Source of the DNA: Sphingomonadaceae bacterium
GTDB lineage: Bacteria; Pseudomonadota; Alphaproteobacteria; Sphingomonadales; Sphingomonadaceae
Assembly (NCBI GenBank): GCA_002863155.1
Contig: PKED01000048.1
Span: 1 to 53,316 of the forward strand
Length of the DNA: 53,316 bases
Direction: 5' to 3'
Made by a program: the position numbers and the translations under genes. Shown here in pieces: positions 17,446 to 29,675 of the stretch. The stretch's first letter is position 1, and each line of letters begins with the position of its first letter. The notes under the pieces were generated by a model. The model made no database searches. It worked only from the letters and a program-made list of their open reading frames with translations, and was not told the DNA's origin.

Positions 17446-18972
17446 TTACAGGCATGCTTCCAGATAGGCCTGGTCGAACCCGTATTGGCGCGCCTTTTCC
17501 AGCGTATAGGGGCGCAGGCCCATCGCACGGTATTCGCCGACGATCTTGCCGTCGGCGGTCTCGTCCAGATATTCGAACTTGAACAGTTCCTGGGTGACGA
17601 TGACCGGGCCTTCCATGCCGATCACCTCGGTCACGTTGGTGACACGGCGGCTGCCGTCCCGCAGACGCTTCACCTGGATGATCAGGTCGACCGAATCGGC
17701 GATCTGGCGCGAAATCGCTTCCTTGGGCATCTTGATGTCGCCCATCAGCACCATGTTTTCCATACGGCCCAGGCATTCGCGCGGGCTGTTGGCGTGGAGC
17801 GTACACATCGAGCCGTCATGGCCGGTGTTCATCGCGGCGAGCAGATCGAAACATTCGGCGCCGCGAATTTCGCCCAGGATGATCCGGTCCGGGCGCATAC
17901 GCAGCGCGTTCTTGACGAGATCGCGGATGCTGATTTCGCCCTGACCCTCCAGGTTCGGCGGCCGCGTTTCGAGCGGCAGCCAGTGCGGCTGCTGGAGCCG
18001 GAGTTCGGCCGCGTCCTCGATCGTCAGCACGCGTTCGCCCGGGTCGATCATCTTCGACAAGGCATTGAGCATCGTCGTCTTGCCCGAACCGGTACCGCCC
18101 GAAATCACGACGTTGAAGCGGCAGGCGCCCGCGATCTTCAGCGCGGTCGCCATTTTCGGGCTCATCGAGCCGAAGCCCGCCATCATGTCGATGGTGATCG
18201 GCTTGGCGGAGAATTTACGAATCGAGATCGCGGTGCCGCGCAAGCTCAGCGGCGGCACGATCACGTTGACGCGGCTGCCGTCCTTCAGGCGGGCGTCGGC
18301 GAGCGGCGTGGTCTGGTCGACGCGGCGGCCGACCGAGTTGCAGATGCGCTGCGCGATCTGGAACAGATGCTCTTCGTCGCGGAACTGGATATTCGCGAGT
18401 TCGAGCTTGCCCTTGCGCTCGATATAGGTCTGCTCCGGGCCGTTGACCATGATGTCCGAGATGTTCGGATCGGCCAGCAGTTCCTCAAGCGGCCCGAGAC
18501 CCAGCAGCTCGTCGACCAGCACCTTTTCCAGCGCGAACTGTTCGCGGCGGTTGAGCGTGAGCTTCAGTTCGGCAAGCACTTCGCCGATGATCGGGCGGAA
18601 TTCCTCGGCCAGCTCGTCCTTGTTGAGCGTGGCGGCGGCTTCGGGATCGACGCGTTCGAGCAGGCGCGGCAGCACCTGTTCCTTGATCTTGTGGATCGAG
18701 GTTTCGAAACCCTCCATCCGCGACTGGCCGGCCTCGCCCGACGAAGCCTGACGCTCGGCAAGGCGCTGCATCGCGTCGAGCGTGCTGCCCGGAATGACGC
18801 TTTCGGGCTCGATTTCGGGCATCAGCGCCGGAATCGGCGGGAACTGGTTGCTGCCGTCGACATCGGCGGGGCGGGCAGGGCCGGTGCTCTGCATCGGCTT
18901 GGCGACGCCGAACGCCGGCCGCGGCGGCGCCGCGCCATTTCCCGCACCACTGCGTCGTCCGAATGCACTCAT
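17446..18972 (-). CDS. cpaF: CpaF/TadA-type secretion ATPase (orphan)
   Basis: A 508-residue type II/IV secretion ATPase. Walker A is GGTGSGKTT (292-300), Walker B RIILGEIRGAE (363-373) and the His box HDGSMCTLHAN (385-395). The N-terminal half (80-240) holds the usual CpaF regulatory region, including EELLADPNISDIMVNG. A proline-rich disordered tail covers residues 1-60. It would power Flp/Tad pilus assembly. No other tad/cpa genes (rcpA, tadB, tadC, flp) are present nearby: upstream is the ATP synthase operon and downstream an unrelated protease. An SD-like GGGGATGG precedes the ATG. Confidence 0.93.
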   Translation of the reverse strand: MSAFGRRSGAGNGAAPPRPAFGVAKPMQSTGPARPADVDGSNQFPPIPALMPEIEPESVIPGSTLDAMQRLAERQASSGEAGQSRMEGFETSIHKIKEQVLPRLLERVDPEAAATLNKDELAEEFRPIIGEVLAELKLTLNRREQFALEKVLVDELLGLGPLEELLADPNISDIMVNGPEQTYIERKGKLELANIQFRDEEHLFQIAQRICNSVGRRVDQTTPLADARLKDGSRVNVIVPPLSLRGTAISIRKFSAKPITIDMMAGFGSMSPKMATALKIAGACRFNVVISGGTGSGKTTMLNALSKMIDPGERVLTIEDAAELRLQQPHWLPLETRPPNLEGQGEISIRDLVKNALRMRPDRIILGEIRGAECFDLLAAMNTGHDGSMCTLHANSPRECLGRMENMVLMGDIKMPKEAISRQIADSVDLIIQVKRLRDGSRRVTNVTEVIGMEGPVIVTQELFKFEYLDETADGKIVGEYRAMGLRPYTLEKARQYGFDQAYLEACL

Positions 18973-19070
18973 GCCGAAACCATCCCCATGAACAGTCCCA
19001 GCGATAGCGCGAGAAGCTTTTATAATTTCCTAACCACGGTCGTGCGCGCGGCGCGGCGGGCCGGCAACGA

Positions 19071-19322
19071 TCAGCCGACCTGTTCGGCGAGGATCGTCAG
19101 GCCGCGCGCGTTCACCTCCGCAAAGCCGCCCTTGATCGGCAGCATCTCGGGCTCGCCCTTTTCGGTCTTGTAGATGTGCAGCGCGCCGTCGCGCACCGTC
19201 GACATCACCGGCGCATGGCCGTGCAGCACGCCGAAATCGCCCTCGCTGCCGGGAACGGTGACCATGTACACCTCTTCCGACCGAACGAGCTTTTCGGGGG
19301 TGACGAGTTCGAAGTGCAGCAT
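19071..19322 (-). CDS. atpC: ATP synthase F1 epsilon subunit, short form
   Basis: An 83-residue protein containing only the N-terminal beta-sandwich of epsilon ([16 protein letters not shown], then [16 protein letters not shown] and [14 protein letters not shown]). The family usually has about 130-140 residues, with a two-helix C-terminal domain that inhibits ATP hydrolysis; that part is absent here and no frameshifted remnant was noticed. It is the last gene of the operon, 49 bp after atpD, with a possible hairpin in the gap (AAGCCCC at 19337 with GGGGCTT at 19357). Short epsilon is, to my knowledge, usual in sphingomonads. Confidence 0.93.
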   Translation of the reverse strand: MLHFELVTPEKLVRSEEVYMVTVPGSEGDFGVLHGHAPVMSTVRDGALHIYKTEKGEPEMLPIKGGFAEVNARGLTILAEQVG

Positions 19323-19371
19323 TTCTTTGCTTTCTTAAGCCCCCCCCGGAAGAGAAGGGGCTTGATGTCCC

Positions 19372-21165
<1,794 letters not shown>

Positions 21166-21169
<4 letters not shown>

Positions 21170-22047
21170 AGTGCCTCCGCCCCCGAAATAATTTCCACCA
21201 GCTCGGTCGTGATCGCGGCCTGGCGGGTGCGGTTGTACTGGATCGTCAGCCGGTTGATCATGTCGCCGGCGTTGCGCGTCGCATTGTCCATCGCGGTCAT
21301 CTGCGCGCCGAAGAAGCCGGCATTGTTTTCCAGCATCGCGCGGTAGAGCTGGATCGCGATGTTGCGTGGCAGCAGCTCGGCGAGGATCGACTCCTCGTCG
21401 GGCTCATATTCGACCGCCGCGCCCGACGAAGTTGCGGAAGTTGCGGATATGGCGGGCAACGGCACAGGGATGATCTGTTGCACCACCGGCTCCTGCACCA
21501 GCGCCGAGCGGAAGTTCGAATAGAAGAGGTGCGCGACGTCGAACTCGCCAGCCTCGAACCGCGCGATCAGATCGGCGGCAAGGTCGTGCGCGATCGCGAA
21601 GCCGGGGCTGCGATGGCCGCTCATGTCGCGGTCGTGGTGGATCATCGACGGGTAGAAGCGCGACAGCACCCGCGCCTTGCGGCCCGCAAGGTAGAAACGG
21701 ACCGTCTTGCCCTGCGCGATCAACTCGTCGGCGGTGCGGCGGGCGAGGCGCACGATGTTGGTGTTGAAGCCACCCGCCAGCCCACGTTCGCTGGTCGCGA
21801 CGACGAGCAGATGGACCTGATCCCTGCCGTTGCCGGTCAGCAGCTTGGGCGACGAATCGCTGACGGTGACGGTCGAGGCGAGGCTCGCCATCACCGCTTC
21901 GAGGCGGCTGGCATAGGGGCGCGCGGCGACGGCGGCTTCCTGCGCCCGGCGCAGCTTGGCGGCGGCGACGGTCTTCATCGCCTTGGTAATCTTCTGCGTC
22001 GACTTCACCGAGCCGATGCGGATCTTGAGGGCCTTGAGAGATGCCAT
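21166..22047 (-). CDS. atpG: ATP synthase F1 gamma subunit
   Basis: A 293-residue rotor-shaft subunit. The start is ATG 22047 ([20 protein letters not shown]), the conserved N-terminus; upstream codons in frame lie inside the lysE gene. The C-terminal helix [20 protein letters not shown] and the end [15 protein letters not shown] are conserved. Its SD (GGAG, about 10 nt upstream) lies within the last codons of the preceding lysE gene, whose stop is one base before the ATG. Residues about 195-215 hold a small variable loop rich in Ser/Thr/Ala ([13 protein letters not shown]). Confidence 0.97.
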
Positions 22048-22048
22048 T

Positions 22049-22666
22049 TCAATTTCGCTCCAAAGCGAGTTTTCCAGCCAGCCCCATGAAGGCGGCGCCG
22101 AGGAACCCCTCGGCCCAGCGCCAAGCGCGCGTCGCTTTAACCAGCCCACTGGCGCGGCCCATGCCGAGCGCAAGCAACGAGAGCCAAATACCGCCGACCG
22201 CATAATGGATCGCGATCAAACCCATCCCGATATAAGGCGCGGCCGGCCCATGTCCCACGAACTGCGGGAGCGCGGCCAAGTAGAAGAGCGCGACCTTGGG
22301 ATTGAGCAGATTGGTCAGCAGACCTTGGCGGAAGGGCGTCGACAATTCTCGCCGCGTGTCCGACTTAACGGGAGGCACGATGGCGCCCCGAATGAGGTTG
22401 AAGCCAAGATAGGCGAGATAAAGCGCGCCACCGGTCTTAACGACGGCATATAAAGTCGGCGACGCGGTCAATATGCTGAGAAAGCCGAACCCGCAAAGAA
22501 GCATGTACCACAGGCCACCGGTGGTCGTCCCCGCGACCGCCAGCAGGCCGGCGCGCTGTCCCCCCCGCGCCGCGTGCCCCAGGACAAGGAGCACGTCGGG
22601 GCCGGGTAACACCGCCACGACAATCGCGAGCGAGGTCCATGCCAGGATTGCGGTCGACAGTTCCAT
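22049..22666 (-). CDS. LysE/RhtB-family amino acid exporter inserted in the atp operon
   Basis: A 205-residue membrane protein with about six hydrophobic segments. The family motif is [21 protein letters not shown] at residues 17-37, followed by [12 protein letters not shown] and [13 protein letters not shown]. LysE/RhtB proteins export amino acids or related small molecules across the inner membrane. It starts 8 bp after the atpA stop with no clear SD and ends one base before atpG, so it is tightly fitted within the F1 operon. GC is lower than in the flanking atp genes. No link to ATP synthesis is expected; the substrate is unknown. Confidence 0.9.
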   Translation of the reverse strand: MELSTAILAWTSLAIVVAVLPGPDVLLVLGHAARGGQRAGLLAVAGTTTGGLWYMLLCGFGFLSILTASPTLYAVVKTGGALYLAYLGFNLIRGAIVPPVKSDTRRELSTPFRQGLLTNLLNPKVALFYLAALPQFVGHGPAAPYIGMGLIAIHYAVGGIWLSLLALGMGRASGLVKATRAWRWAEGFLGAAFMGLAGKLALERN

Positions 22667-22674
22667 CGCGGGCG

Positions 22675-24204
<1,530 letters not shown>

Positions 24205-24238
24205 CACTTAACCTTTCCTAATGATCGCGTCCCTGCGA

Positions 24239-24808
24239 TCAGCCCTTCATTGCCTGGGCGAGGGAATTCAAACGGGTCTTGATCGACGAATCGATCATCT
24301 GGCTGCCGATGCGGACGACCAGGCCGCCGAGCAGCGACGGATCGACCGACAGATCGACCGCAACCTCGCGGCCGACGCGCTTGCGCAGCGAGGCCTTGAG
24401 TGCTGCGACCTGATCGTCGGCGAGCGGGTGGGCGGAGGTGACTTCGGCGGTCGTCTCGCCGCGATGATCGGCCGCAAGCGCGCGGAAGGCGCGGATGATC
24501 GCCGGCAGCTGCGGCAGGCGGCGATTGTCGGCGAGCACGCCCAGGAACTTGGTCGTCGTCGGATCGAGCGACAGCGCGGCGGCGGTCGCAGCGACGGCCT
24601 TGGCGGCATCGGCGCGGCTCACGAGCGGGCTGGCGACGAGCCGCGCGAAATCCGCCGATCCGTCGAGCGCGGCGCGGACACTGGCCAGGCTGTCCTCGAC
24701 CTTGTCGATCGCCTTTGCCTCTCGCGCGATGTCGAACAGGGCGGTGGCGTAGCGCCCCGGCAGGCTCGCTTGGATACCGCTGCTCAAATTACCGCTGGAA
24801 CTCTCCAC
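24239..24808 (-). CDS. atpH: ATP synthase F1 delta subunit
   Basis: A 189-residue peripheral-stalk subunit. It begins with GTG 24808; a short Ser-rich lead (ESSSGNLSSGIQASL) precedes the conserved PGRYATALFDIAREAKAID. The C-terminal signature DPSLLGGLVVRIGSQMIDSSI is diagnostic of delta/OSCP. It links the F1 head to the b stalk. It is the first gene of the F1 operon; the F0 genes (atpB, E, F) are elsewhere, as is common in alphaproteobacteria. The promoter should lie in the 241-bp gap shared with the divergent chemoreceptor gene. Confidence 0.97.
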   Translation of the reverse strand: MESSSGNLSSGIQASLPGRYATALFDIAREAKAIDKVEDSLASVRAALDGSADFARLVASPLVSRADAAKAVAATAAALSLDPTTTKFLGVLADNRRLPQLPAIIRAFRALAADHRGETTAEVTSAHPLADDQVAALKASLRKRVGREVAVDLSVDPSLLGGLVVRIGSQMIDSSIKTRLNSLAQAMKG

Positions 24809-25049
24809 GCGATCGAAACCCTTTTCGCCAATAGGAATGGCCCCATGCCGAAAGGGGGCGGCAAAGCGCCCCTCGGTTGGGTTGCGCGGCTGCTAGCATC
24901 GGCATGCCGACGATGCAAGCGTTGCAATCCGGCACCAAAGCGGGCGTCGGGCAACCGCCGGTTTCACCGAACCGTCACATAGGATTAACCCGCTGTTGGC
25001 CTTTCAGCGCCTATCCGGAAGGGGAGTTCTTCAACGGGATCAATCATCG

Positions 25050-26795
25050 ATGGTCGGGCATTTTCTGCGCAGGTTCCGCGTTGCACCGGGCGGCGCGGTA
25101 TCCATCGGCGCGCAGCTTCGCCGCGTCCTGCTGGTGCTGCTTGCGATCCAGGCATTGCTGTCGCTGGTGATGATCCTCGGCGCGTTGTCGACTCAGCGCG
25201 CGGTCACTCGCCTGGTCGACGACCGGATGGTGCCGATCAGCGAGCTGCAGAACGTAACCGACAATTACGCGAGCGCGCTCGCAACCGCTTACAAGGTCGC
25301 GAGCGCCAATCAGTCGCCGGCCGGAGCGATCGATTCGATCGCAACGGCGCGGGCGCGGCTGGCCGATGACTGGCGGCGGTTCCGCGCGCATGCGATCGAC
25401 AGCCGCCATGCCGACGCGATCGAGCGGGTCGATGCCGCTCGAGCCCAGGCGGATGCGGCCATTGCCGACCTCGACCGGTTGCTGCGTGCCCGCCGCCTCG
25501 ACGACCTGCAATTCTTTGTCAGCGGGCGGTTGCACGCGGCGATCGATCCGTTGACCGTCGCGAGCAGCGCGCTGATCGCCGATCTGCGTGCCGATGCCGA
25601 TCGCGAGCAGCAGGCGCTGCACAATGGCTTTCTGCAAGGCTATGTCATCGTCGCGCTGGTGGCGTTGATGGCTGCGGCGATCGGGCTGTGGGGTGTCACG
25701 CTGGTGACGACGCGAATCACCACGCCGCTCGCCGATATCGCGGTCGCGACCCAGCGGATCGCCGATGAGCACGACGATTCGCCCATTCCGGGCCTGGGCC
25801 GCGCCGACGAAATCGGGGCGATTGCCGGCGCGCTACGGTTCGCCCGCGATCGATCGCGCGATGCGCGTCGGCTTGCCGAAGAGTCACGCCGGGCGGAGGA
25901 GTTGCTCCACCGCCGGCAAGTCGCCGAACATGCGGCCCATGCCCGCCGCGCCGCCGATCTCGACCGGCTGTTCGCGGTTTTCGAGCGCGAAGCGGGCAGC
26001 ATCGTCGCGCTGTTGAAGTCGGCGGGCCCCAGCCTGCGCGAAACCGCCGCATCGGTGTCCGGTCGGGCCACCGAGGCCGAGCGGCAGGCGCTCGCCACGG
26101 CTGCGCTTGCCGAACAGAGCGCCCGGTCGGCGCGCACCATCGTGCAATCATCCGGGGCGCTGGCCGAAGCGATTGATCACATCAGCACGGCGGCACATGA
26201 ATCGCGCATTGGCGTCGGCACGGTGCGTGAGCGCACCATTGCCGGACGCAATCACGCGGCATCGCTCGACGCGCTGATCAGCGAGATCGCGTCGGTGCTC
26301 GATTTCATTACCCGGATCGCCGGGCAGACCAATCTGCTCGCGCTCAACGCCACGATCGAGGCGGCGCGGGCTGGCACCGCCGGGCGCGGCTTTGCGGTCG
26401 TCGCGGAGGAAGTGAAGGGGCTCGCGCGCCAGACCCAGAGCGCCGCCAGCAAGATCGAGGCACGGCTTGCCGGGGTGCGCGAAGCCTCCGACACGGTGCT
26501 CGGCTCGATCGAATCGATCGATGCGCTGGTCGCCGGGCTCGATCGTTCAGCCGCCAATGTCGCCGACGCGGTCGAACAGCAGCGCGACATGACTCGTCGC
26601 ATCGCGGACGCCATCGCCGAGGTCGAAGGCGGTACGGCGCACGCCGCCGCCAATATGCAGACGCTGCACGAGCGCGCCGAAGCCGCGCGCGGCACGGCGG
26701 GCACGCTGGCCCATACCGCCGACAGCGTCGCCAACGCGGTCGAGGCGTTGCGCGGCCAGATCAACCGCTTGATCGCCGACGTCCGCGCGGCCTGA
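25050..26795 (+). CDS. Methyl-accepting chemotaxis protein
   Basis: A 581-residue chemoreceptor with ATG at 25050 (MVGHFLRRF). It has a first membrane helix near residues 27-48 ([18 protein letters not shown]), a periplasmic four-helix-type sensor region (to about 190), a second helix ([19 protein letters not shown]), a HAMP domain starting [12 protein letters not shown], and a long cytoplasmic coiled coil. The signalling tip [20 protein letters not shown] and [18 protein letters not shown] match the universal MCP hairpin. It lacks a CheR-binding C-terminal pentapeptide. It is a single gene with no che genes nearby, so it probably feeds a chemotaxis pathway encoded elsewhere. Ligand unknown. 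Confidence 0.92.
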   Translation: MVGHFLRRFRVAPGGAVSIGAQLRRVLLVLLAIQALLSLVMILGALSTQRAVTRLVDDRMVPISELQNVTDNYASALATAYKVASANQSPAGAIDSIATARARLADDWRRFRAHAIDSRHADAIERVDAARAQADAAIADLDRLLRARRLDDLQFFVSGRLHAAIDPLTVASSALIADLRADADREQQALHNGFLQGYVIVALVALMAAAIGLWGVTLVTTRITTPLADIAVATQRIADEHDDSPIPGLGRADEIGAIAGALRFARDRSRDARRLAEESRRAEELLHRRQVAEHAAHARRAADLDRLFAVFEREAGSIVALLKSAGPSLRETAASVSGRATEAERQALATAALAEQSARSARTIVQSSGALAEAIDHISTAAHESRIGVGTVRERTIAGRNHAASLDALISEIASVLDFITRIAGQTNLLALNATIEAARAGTAGRGFAVVAEEVKGLARQTQSAASKIEARLAGVREASDTVLGSIESIDALVAGLDRSAANVADAVEQQRDMTRRIADAIAEVEGGTAHAAANMQTLHERAEAARGTAGTLAHTADSVANAVEALRGQINRLIADVRAA

Positions 26796-26872
26796 TCCGA
26801 TGTCCCGGCTTGACCGGGCGGCAGGCGCGTGATGCTGTCCGCGCCGGACGATCGGAAGCGGGAGCGCGGGCG

Positions 26873-27553
26873 ATGGCAGACGGCATGATGACGGTGATGA
26901 CGATGGACGACGGCGCCGAGATCGCGGTCTATCATGTCGCGTGCGGTGATCGGCGGCGCGGCGGGCTGGTGCTGGTGCAGGAAATCTTCGGCGTCACCGA
27001 CCATATCCGCGAGCTGTGCGACGACTATGCGCGCGACGGGTTCGAAGTGCTGGCGCCCGCGCTGTTTTACCGCGAGCATCCGGGCTTCGAGGCCGACTAT
27101 ACCGGCGAGGATTTTGCCCGCGCGGTGCAGCTCGCGCGCGAGATCCACCCGTTCGACCAGAGCCTGCGCGACGTGCAGACCTGTATCGACCGGCTGGCGG
27201 CGGCCGGGCCGGTGTTCGTCGTCGGCTATTGCTATGGCGGGTCGGTCGCCTGGCTGTCGACGACGCGGCTGCGCGGCGTCGCGGCGGCATCGGCCTATTA
27301 TGGCTCGTTGATCCCCGGCGCGGTGGACGAGGAGCCGCAGGTGCCGGTGATCGCGCATTTCGGCCGTTACGATCAGGGCATTCCGATGGAGGGCGTCGAC
27401 AAGCTGATCGCCAAGGCATGGCCGCGCGCGACGATCCATGTCTATGAGGCCGGGCACGGCTTCAACTCCGACCGGCGCAAGGATTATCACGAACCCAGCG
27501 CCGACCTGGCGCGCGAACGCACGCTCGACCTGTTCGAGGCGAACGGCGCTTGA
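26873..27553 (+). CDS. Dienelactone hydrolase family protein
   Basis: A 226-residue alpha/beta hydrolase, with start ATG 26873 and SD GGGAG. The nucleophile elbow VGYCYGGSVAW carries the Cys typical of dienelactone hydrolases. The acid is in FGRYDQGIP and the His in EAGHGFNSD, so the Cys-Asp-His triad is complete. EIFGVTDHIRELCDDYARDG is the family N-terminal motif. Family members hydrolyse dienelactone in chlorocatechol degradation, but no other aromatic-degradation gene is near, so the native ester is unknown. The stop overlaps the next gene by 4 bp (TTGA). Confidence 0.9.
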   Translation: MADGMMTVMTMDDGAEIAVYHVACGDRRRGGLVLVQEIFGVTDHIRELCDDYARDGFEVLAPALFYREHPGFEADYTGEDFARAVQLAREIHPFDQSLRDVQTCIDRLAAAGPVFVVGYCYGGSVAWLSTTRLRGVAAASAYYGSLIPGAVDEEPQVPVIAHFGRYDQGIPMEGVDKLIAKAWPRATIHVYEAGHGFNSDRRKDYHEPSADLARERTLDLFEANGA

Positions 27554-28257
27554 GCCGCGTGCGCCGGTGGGTGACGATCGCGCTGGCGGTGGTTGCCCTG
27601 CTCTACGGCGCGGTGGCGACGATGCTCTATGCGTGGCAGCGCGACCTGCTGTTCATCGGATCGGTCCGCCCGGTCGCGCTGCCGGCGACCCCGCCGGGCT
27701 ATCGTGACCTGCGGTTGTCGGCGGCCGACGGCACGCCGCTGCGCGCCTGGTACCGGCCGGCGGCAAACGGCAAGCCGGTCATCCTGTTCTTCCATGGCAA
27801 TGGCGACACGATCGCGGGCAGCGCGGCGGCGGTCGCGCCCTATGTCGCGCAAGGCTATGGCGCGATGCTGCCCGAATATCGCGGCTATGGCGGTATGCCG
27901 GGGCGCCCGAGCGAAGCGCTGGTGAGCGACGACGCCGATTGGGCGCTCGGCTGGCTGAAGGCGCATGGGATCGTCGACCGCGCCATCGTGATGATGGGCT
28001 ATTCGCTCGGCACAGGCGTGGCGACGCAGACCGCGACGCGGTTTCGCCCGAGCGCGCTGGTGCTGTTCGCAGGCTATGCCAGCATCGACCGGGTCGCCGC
28101 AGGCAGATTCTGGTTCCTGCCGGTGCGCTACCTGCTGACCGAGCATTTCGACAATGCCGCCAAGCTGCCCCGCGTCGCCGCGCCCGTGCTGCTCCTCCAC
28201 GGCACCGCCGACCGGACGGTGCCCTATGACAATCTCGCCGAGTTGCGGCCGTCGTGA
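27550..28257 (+). CDS. BEM46-like alpha/beta hydrolase, apparently frameshifted near the 3' end
   Basis: The reading frame is 235 residues, starting with TTG 27550 in a TTGA overlap with the previous gene. An N-terminal membrane anchor (ALAVVALLYGAVATMLYA) precedes a serine-hydrolase domain: oxyanion segment FFHGNGDT, nucleophile MGYSLGTGVA, acid segment HGTADRTVPYD. The frame stops at ELRPS before the catalytic His. In a different frame immediately after (28248 on) the missing piece AVVTAPGVGHDIVYLP is readable, with the expected His in GVGHD. A one-base loss (or 3n+1) near 28245-28257 explains this, either as a real mutation or as a sequencing error. Confidence 0.75.
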   Translation: MSRVRRWVTIALAVVALLYGAVATMLYAWQRDLLFIGSVRPVALPATPPGYRDLRLSAADGTPLRAWYRPAANGKPVILFFHGNGDTIAGSAAAVAPYVAQGYGAMLPEYRGYGGMPGRPSEALVSDDADWALGWLKAHGIVDRAIVMMGYSLGTGVATQTATRFRPSALVLFAGYASIDRVAAGRFWFLPVRYLLTEHFDNAAKLPRVAAPVLLLHGTADRTVPYDNLAELRPS

Positions 28258-28373
28258 CGGCGCCGGGGGTGGGGCACGATATCGTGTATCTGCCGGTCGC
28301 CGCTGTCCCGGCCCTAGCCTGGCTTGATCGGCTGCCATCGACAAGGGCAACACCGATCAGGCAGACACCCTAG
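28248..28373 (+). pseudogene. Displaced C-terminal end of the BEM46-like hydrolase
   Basis: In the frame beginning at 28248 the sequence reads AVVTAPGVGHDIVYLPVAAV, then PALAWLDRL and on to a TAG at 28371-28373. GVGHD carries the His expected to complete the Ser-Asp-His triad of the hydrolase whose frame ends at 28257. It has no start of its own. Together the two pieces would make a protein of about 274 residues, the usual size of the family. Confidence 0.7.
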
Positions 28374-28418
28374 CGCGGCAGGCCCAAAAAGCGGGCAGCG
28401 CTGGGGGGCAGGCAAATC

Positions 28419-29651
28419 GTGACTTCGGGATCGGATCGTTCGGTGTTGCGGCTGGTCGGCATGATCGTTTTCCTCGATCTTGCCGGGCTGGGGCTGATCG
28501 CCCCGGTGATGCCGCGCCTGATCATCTCGCTCACCGGCGTGACGATCGACCGTTCGGCCGAACTCGGCGGCTGGCTGCTGTTCACCTATGCCATAATGCA
28601 GTTCGTGTTCGCGCCGGTGATCGGCGGCCCGAGCGACCGGTTCGGGCGGCGGCCGATCCTGTTGTCGACCCTGCTCGCGCTCGGCATCGATTATGCGCTC
28701 ATGGCTTGGGCGCCGACGCTGGGCTGGCTGTTCGTCGGGCGCGCTATTTCGGGCGTGATGGGGGCAAGCTTCGCCGCCGCCAACAGCTGTGTCGCCGATA
28801 TCGTGCCGCCCGACGAGCGCGGTCGCGCCTTTGGCATGCTCGGAGGGGCGGGAGCGGCGGGGTTCGTGCTAGGCCCCGGCATCGGCGGGCTGCTCGGCGG
28901 ACTGGGTGAGCGGGTGCCCTTCATCGCGGCGAGCGTCCTGGCGATCGCCGGAGCTGTGCTCGGCTGGTTCGTGCTGCGCGAAACGCTGCCGGCAGCGCGG
29001 CGCCGCGCCTTTTCGATCCGCCGCGCCAACCCCGTCGGTAACTTCGCGCAGATGGCGCGCGAGCCGCTGGTGATCGGTTGCCTCATCACCGCACTGTTCA
29101 TGCAGCTCGCGTCGCAGGCGCAGCTGGCGGTGTGGAGTTACCAGGGCATCGCCCGCTTCGGCTGGAGCCCGCTGGTGATCGGGCTGACGATCGCGTTGTT
29201 CGGGTCGCTGCTAGTGGTCGTGCAGGGGATGCTGGTGGGGCCGCTGGTCGCCCGGTTCGGCGCGCGGCGGGTGGCGACGTTCGGCCTCGGCTTCGGACCG
29301 CTATCCTATCTGATCCTGGCCTTTGCGCCCGACACGCGCACGATGATCCTCGGCATCGTGGTCGGTGCCTGCTCGGCCGTGACCTTTTCGGCGATGCAGC
29401 AGCTGATGACGCAGCGCGTCGCCGAGGATGCACAGGGCGAGCTGCAGGGCGCGATCGCCAGCGTCGTCAGCCTGACCGCGATCATCGGCCCGCCGATCAT
29501 GACCGGCGTGTTCGGCGCCTATGCCGATGCGAAGGGCCTGTATTTCCCCGGGGCGCCGTTCCTGCTGGCCGCGGTAATGCTCGCGGTCGGCTGGGCGGTG
29601 CTGATCGTGACGATGCTGCGCCATGGCGGGGAGCGAGGAATCGAAACCTGA
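28419..29651 (+). CDS. MFS drug efflux transporter, TetA-like
   Basis: A 410-residue twelve-helix transporter. The start is GTG 28419 with GGGGGGCAGG upstream. The motif-A loop is GGPSDRFGRRPILL near residue 69. The motif-C-like segment GGAGAAGFVLGPGIGGLLGG is in helix 5, as in drug/H+ antiporters of the TCR/Tet family. It is similar in length to class A-type tetracycline pumps. No tetR-type regulator is adjacent, so housekeeping efflux of an unknown compound is as likely as tetracycline resistance. Confidence 0.88.
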   Translation: MTSGSDRSVLRLVGMIVFLDLAGLGLIAPVMPRLIISLTGVTIDRSAELGGWLLFTYAIMQFVFAPVIGGPSDRFGRRPILLSTLLALGIDYALMAWAPTLGWLFVGRAISGVMGASFAAANSCVADIVPPDERGRAFGMLGGAGAAGFVLGPGIGGLLGGLGERVPFIAASVLAIAGAVLGWFVLRETLPAARRRAFSIRRANPVGNFAQMAREPLVIGCLITALFMQLASQAQLAVWSYQGIARFGWSPLVIGLTIALFGSLLVVVQGMLVGPLVARFGARRVATFGLGFGPLSYLILAFAPDTRTMILGIVVGACSAVTFSAMQQLMTQRVAEDAQGELQGAIASVVSLTAIIGPPIMTGVFGAYADAKGLYFPGAPFLLAAVMLAVGWAVLIVTMLRHGGERGIET

Positions 29652-29675
29652 CGGGCCGCGCGGGGGCAGGTATCA

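Noticed and set aside
16894..19173. Very long reading frame (759 codons) on the plus strand
   Set aside because: It lies antisense to cpaF, atpC and the protease gene; the translation is Arg/Gln/His/Asp-rich with no domain. High-GC genes create such shadow frames. Similar long antisense frames at 4344-5492, 8773-10260, 14960-16159, 19453-20853, 22639-24282, 36509-39100 and 39910-41238 were rejected for the same reason.
19337..19363. AAGCCCC/GGGGCTT pair between atpD and atpC as a terminator
   Set aside because: The stem is short, the loop is 13 nt and no T-run follows on the minus strand; it may at most modulate atpC.
24960..25050. TTAACC as a CtrA site before the chemoreceptor
   Set aside because: Only one half-site is seen; the second TTAA half at the proper spacing is missing.
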